Made by a program: the position numbers and the translations under genes
Notes under the pieces: model-generated
Told to the model about the DNA's origin: nothing
What the model saw: the letters and a program-made list of their open reading frames with translations, nothing else
The model's database searches: none
Assembly (NCBI RefSeq): GCF_016862895.1
Contig: NZ_BONV01000048.1
Location: forward strand, 1 to 64,000
Reading direction: 5' to 3'
Length of the DNA: 64,000 nt
Source: Planotetraspora kaengkrachanensis
GTDB taxonomy: Bacteria; Actinomycetota; Actinomycetes; Streptosporangiales; Streptosporangiaceae
Part shown: positions 61,353 through 64,000 of the stretch, in pieces
Numbering within the stretch: position 1 is the first letter of the stretch
How the letters are laid out: the number at the start of each line of letters is the position of its first letter

Positions 61353-62260
61353 CAGCCGCGCTCGGCCAGGCGGTGCGGGACGGGGATGTCGTCCACGTTG
61401 ATGCCCACCATGGGCTCGCCGAGGCCCCGCGAGACCTTCGCGATGACATCGGGGTCGTCGAAGAACGTGGTGGCCTTCACGATCGCCGCCGCCCGCTTGG
61501 CCGGGTCGCCCGACTTGAAGATGCCGGAGCCGACGAAGACGCCCTCCGCGCCGAGCTGCATCATCATCGCGGCGTCCGCCGGCGTCGCGATCCCGCCGGC
61601 GGTGAACAGCACGACCGGCAGCTTGCCGGCCTTGGCCACCTCGGCGACCAGCTCGTACGGCGCCTGCAGCTCCTTGGCCGCGACGTAGAGCTCGTCCTCG
61701 GGCAGGGAGCTCAGCCGCTTGAGCTCGCCGCGGATCTGCCGCATGTGGGTGGTCGCGTTGGAGACGTCGCCGGTGCCCGCCTCACCCTTGGACCGGATCA
61801 TCGCGGCACCCTCGGTGATGCGGCGCAGGGCCTCTCCGAGGTTCGTCGCGCCACACACGAAGGGCACCGTGAACTGCCACTTGTCGATGTGGTTGGTGTA
61901 GTCGGCGGGCGTCAGGACCTCGGACTCGTCGACGTAGTCGACCCCGAGCGCCTGGAGCACCTGGGCCTCGACGAAGTGGCCGATCCGCGCCTTGGCCATC
62001 ACCGGGATCGACACCGCGCCGATGATGCCCTCGATCATGTCGGGGTCGCTCATCCGCGACACGCCGCCCTGGGCGCGGATGTCGGCGGGCACGCGCTCGA
62101 GCGCCATGACCGCCACCGCTCCGGCGTCCTCAGCGATCTTGGCCTGCTCGGGGGTGACGACATCCATGATGACCCCGCCCTTGAGCATCTCCGCCATTCC
62201 GCGCTTCACGCGGGCGGTACCGACGGCGGACTCGTTGACTTCGGGGGTGCTGCTGGACAC
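61349..62260 (-). CDS. pdxS: Pyridoxal 5'-phosphate synthase lyase subunit
   Basis: Makes PLP from ribose 5-phosphate, glyceraldehyde 3-phosphate and ammonia in a 12-mer with PdxT. The 303-residue TIM-barrel protein has [20 protein letters not shown], the Schiff-base lysine region [30 protein letters not shown] and the C-terminal [11 protein letters not shown]. The GTG start has GAGG eight bases upstream. An inverted repeat covers its likely -10. The DXP-dependent PLP route is not suggested by anything here. Confidence 0.96.
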   Translation of the reverse strand: MSSSTPEVNESAVGTARVKRGMAEMLKGGVIMDVVTPEQAKIAEDAGAVAVMALERVPADIRAQGGVSRMSDPDMIEGIIGAVSIPVMAKARIGHFVEAQVLQALGVDYVDESEVLTPADYTNHIDKWQFTVPFVCGATNLGEALRRITEGAAMIRSKGEAGTGDVSNATTHMRQIRGELKRLSSLPEDELYVAAKELQAPYELVAEVAKAGKLPVVLFTAGGIATPADAAMMMQLGAEGVFVGSGIFKSGDPAKRAAAIVKATTFFDDPDVIAKVSRGLGEPMVGINVDDIPVPHRLAERGW

Positions 62261-62282
62261 GGTGCTACCTCACGTCGGCGGG

Positions 62283-62308
62283 CCTACGATTGTCACCTCC
62301 ATCGTAGG
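62283..62308. promoter_or_regulatory. inverted repeat over the pdxS promoter
   Basis: CCTACGAT (62283-62290) and ATCGTAGG (62301-62308) are exact 8-bp arms around 10 bp. The arm at 62306-62301 reads TACGAT on the minus strand, a good -10, 41-46 bp before the pdxS start. It could be an operator, for example for the neighbouring MarR, or a 5' mRNA hairpin. The -35 is poor. Confidence 0.55.
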
Positions 62309-62378
62309 TCCTGGCCGGTCCATCCCCTTACGTTCCACTCTGTCAGGTTTGATCGCGAACTTTGTACCAGTTGCACGA

Positions 62379-63386
62379 TCACGGGGAGACCGGCTTCTTC
62401 GACGCCAGCACGACCCACACCTGCCCCCGGGAGAACGGCATCGGCTCGCCGTCGGCCGTCGTGTAGGTGGTGCCCCCCTCCTCCGAGGACCGCGACCACG
62501 ACACGTCGTACGCCTTGCCGTCCCGCAACACGACGCCCTTGCCCTTGCCCACCGTGTGAACGAGGGGCGTGTAGCTGCCGTGGAAGTCGTGGAACTGCGA
62601 GCGGTCGGTCTTGACCCACTGGACCACGATCGTGGGCGCGCCCTGCTGGCCGCCCTCCGCCGCCATGTCCTTGGCCCCGTCCTGCGCGATGAGCCACCGC
62701 TTCTGCGACGCCGACCAGGTGAACGTGAACCGGGCCGCCGGATACTTCACGCTGAAGGACTTCTTGGCGGTCCCCCCCTCGGGGGCCTCGTCGGAGAACG
62801 TGAAGCCGACATCCTGCGCCTTGCTCGCCTTCGACGCCTTGGCCAGCAGCTTCTTCGGGCTCGCGAAGAGGTTGTACGGCGCGACCCGGCCCGACACGCG
62901 CGAGTAGGCCGAGGGCACGGCGCTGTCGGAGACGTCGTAGAGCGACGCCTGCTGGACGAAGGGGATCATCCTGGTCTGCACGCCGGAGTAGCCGAGCGCG
63001 GGCTTGCCGAACATCGGCAGGATGTGCAGGTCGGAGATGCGTGCGCTGCGGACCGGGCCCACCTGCGCGGGAAGCTTCGACGAGAAGATCGCCATCAGCC
63101 GGGTCAGGCCGCCCTCCACCTGCTCGACGTAGACGATGTCGGCGCTGCGCAGCCCCATCTGCGGCTTCCCCGCAGGCGTGTTCTCGATCTTCACCGCGAG
63201 CACCGGCTTGAGCGCGGAGCCTTCACGCCCGGTGAACGGATGCTCGGACGGCGGCGTGGGGGATGGAGACGGAGACGGCGACGAGGTCGCCGCCAGCGGC
63301 TGTTTGGCGGGCTCGTCGTCCGACGAACACCCCGCTCCCGCCAGTACTACCCCCAGGGCAAGGGTGAAGCCCGTCACTGCCCGCAT
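62379..63386 (-). CDS. DUF3048 (YerB-like) lipoprotein
   Basis: 335-residue exported protein. A type II signal peptide (TLALGVVLAGAGC) puts the lipidated Cys at residue 20, followed by a Ser/Pro linker (SSPSPSPSPTPPSEHPF). The DUF3048 body shows VLAVKIENTPAGKPQMGL, DIVYVEQVEGGLTRLMAIF and GPVRSARISDLHI, and a C-terminal beta-rich part. Function is unknown; the fold is extracytoplasmic. GGGAGG lies nine bases before the ATG. Confidence 0.88.
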   Translation of the reverse strand: MRAVTGFTLALGVVLAGAGCSSDDEPAKQPLAATSSPSPSPSPTPPSEHPFTGREGSALKPVLAVKIENTPAGKPQMGLRSADIVYVEQVEGGLTRLMAIFSSKLPAQVGPVRSARISDLHILPMFGKPALGYSGVQTRMIPFVQQASLYDVSDSAVPSAYSRVSGRVAPYNLFASPKKLLAKASKASKAQDVGFTFSDEAPEGGTAKKSFSVKYPAARFTFTWSASQKRWLIAQDGAKDMAAEGGQQGAPTIVVQWVKTDRSQFHDFHGSYTPLVHTVGKGKGVVLRDGKAYDVSWSRSSEEGGTTYTTADGEPMPFSRGQVWVVLASKKPVSP

Positions 63387-63516
63387 TGTTCAGCACCTCC
63401 CGTGGGGACCCCGTGAGCAGGCAGAACATGCCCACCTCACGCGGCCCTCATGCCATGAAACGGCATGAGCTTACCGGCGGGCGGCCTAATGTCCCCATAC
63501 ATAAGGTCAAAACGGA

Positions 63517-64000
63517 CTACTCAGCGGCCAGTGACTCCGGCGGAGCGTCGTCGATCTCGAAGAACTGGGGGTAGTCCGTGTGCCCCGCGAGCCTGAGCGT
63601 GCGCGCCAGCCAGCGGCGCTGTGCCGTACGGGTGACCGCGACGGCGTTGTTGAAGAAGCGGCGGGAGTAGACGACCTTCGCCACCGCCGTGTCGAGCTCC
63701 TTCATCAGCGCGGGGCCTTCCGGGTGCTCGCCGAGCTTCTCGCCGAACCGGTCCTGGTCGACGACCGCCCTGAGGGTCCTGGACAGGTCGCTCTCGGCGT
63801 GTTCGCGCTCCTCCGGTCCTGACGTACGGGCCTCGTGGGCGGCCGCGGCGAGCACCAGCGAGGTCGCGGGGTCGAGGATCCGCGAGCCGGCGAGCTCGAG
63901 GCCGACGGCGGCGCGGCGCAGCAGCGCGGCGTCGAGCGCGGCCTGCGCGGCCTCCAGCCTGATGTGCAGGCGGTCGAGCCGGCCCGCCCGCCACGAGACG
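63517..64000 (-). CDS. LemA-like membrane protein, 3' part only
   Basis: The 5' end lies outside the window. About 160 visible codons encode a helical domain: SWRAGRLDRLHIRLEAAQAA at the left of the visible part, LRRAAVGLELAGSRILDP, and FFNNAVAVTRTAQRRWL near the end, then an acidic C-terminus. It resembles actinobacterial LemA-like proteins that begin with a membrane helix just before this segment. Function unknown. It ends 130 bp before the DUF3048 gene. Confidence 0.65.
   Translation of the reverse strand, partial: VSWRAGRLDRLHIRLEAAQAALDAALLRRAAVGLELAGSRILDPATSLVLAAAAHEARTSGPEEREHAESDLSRTLRAVVDQDRFGEKLGEHPEGPALMKELDTAVAKVVYSRRFFNNAVAVTRTAQRRWLARTLRLAGHTDYPQFFEIDDAPPESLAAE

Overview
The window is chromosomal DNA from a high-GC actinobacterium. 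GTG and TTG starts are common, genes overlap as ATGA or GTGA, and rRNA promoters are of the TTGACA-N17-TAAGTT type. The gene order (pdxS, yebC, ruvCAB, yajC-secDF, apt, rel, ppi, hisS-aspS, rarA, alaS-ruvX-mltG-aroE, infC-rpmI-rplT, pheST, argCJBDFR, argH, tyrS, then an rRNA operon) is a conserved actinobacterial backbone. The style of the genes suggests a Streptosporangiales-like genome (Streptosporangium, Nonomuraea, Microbispora), but the genus cannot be fixed from this sequence.

Layout from left to right. 1-460: tandem promoters reading left into an rRNA operon that lies outside the window, and the tyrS terminator. 464-4010: tyrS, mpg and argH, all on the minus strand. 4415-10317: the arginine operon argC-J-B-D-F-R on the minus strand, joined by 4-bp start/stop overlaps and driven from a promoter covered by a double ARG box. 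10416-22188: an accessory stretch with an acyl-CoA synthetase, a SnoaL-like protein, two duplicated MFS exporters that look leaderless, a secreted LamG-Fn3-LamG protein, a lipoprotein and a secreted penicillin-acylase-type hydrolase with a discoidin domain. 22696-30213: pheST, a soluble PAS histidine kinase, a TrmH-family methylase and infC-rpmI-rplT behind an attenuator. 30300-39322: aroE, two tandem mltG genes, ruvX, alaS, two small membrane-associated proteins, rarA and a DUF2231 protein. 39801-45938: aspS, hisS, an MBL hydrolase, then on the plus strand a cyclophilin and a DUF349 protein. 46307-51837: an XRE regulator divergent from a zinc alcohol dehydrogenase, then rel and apt. 51961-59316: secF, secD, yajC, ruvB, ruvA, ruvC (with a strong LexA/SOS box) and an Eis-like acetyltransferase. 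59373-64000: yebC, pdxT, a marR, pdxS, a DUF3048 lipoprotein and the 3' part of a LemA-like protein.

The most unusual signal is a dispersed repeat family found only between genes. A 12-bp core, GTGATCATGCAC, recurs at an exact 53-bp period in five of six clusters (about 4.3, 22.2-22.7, 39.4-39.8, 45.9-46.2 and 48.5-48.7 kb); the sixth, at 61.3 kb, is a compact form. I count about 29 cores, 19 of them exact. Arrays start at, or 14-19 bp after, the TGA stop codon of an adjacent gene (argR, the penicillin acylase, pheT, aspS, the DUF349 gene, rel, pdxS). Short 17-bp or 19-bp versions fill the space between stop codon and array in two clusters. Every unit keeps a TGA (once TAA) at the same place. 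In two clusters a left array and a right array point at each other and meet in a long palindrome. Because 53, 19 and 17 are not multiples of three, successive units put a stop codon in rotating reading frames. I do not recognise this family and cannot search for it; its function is open.
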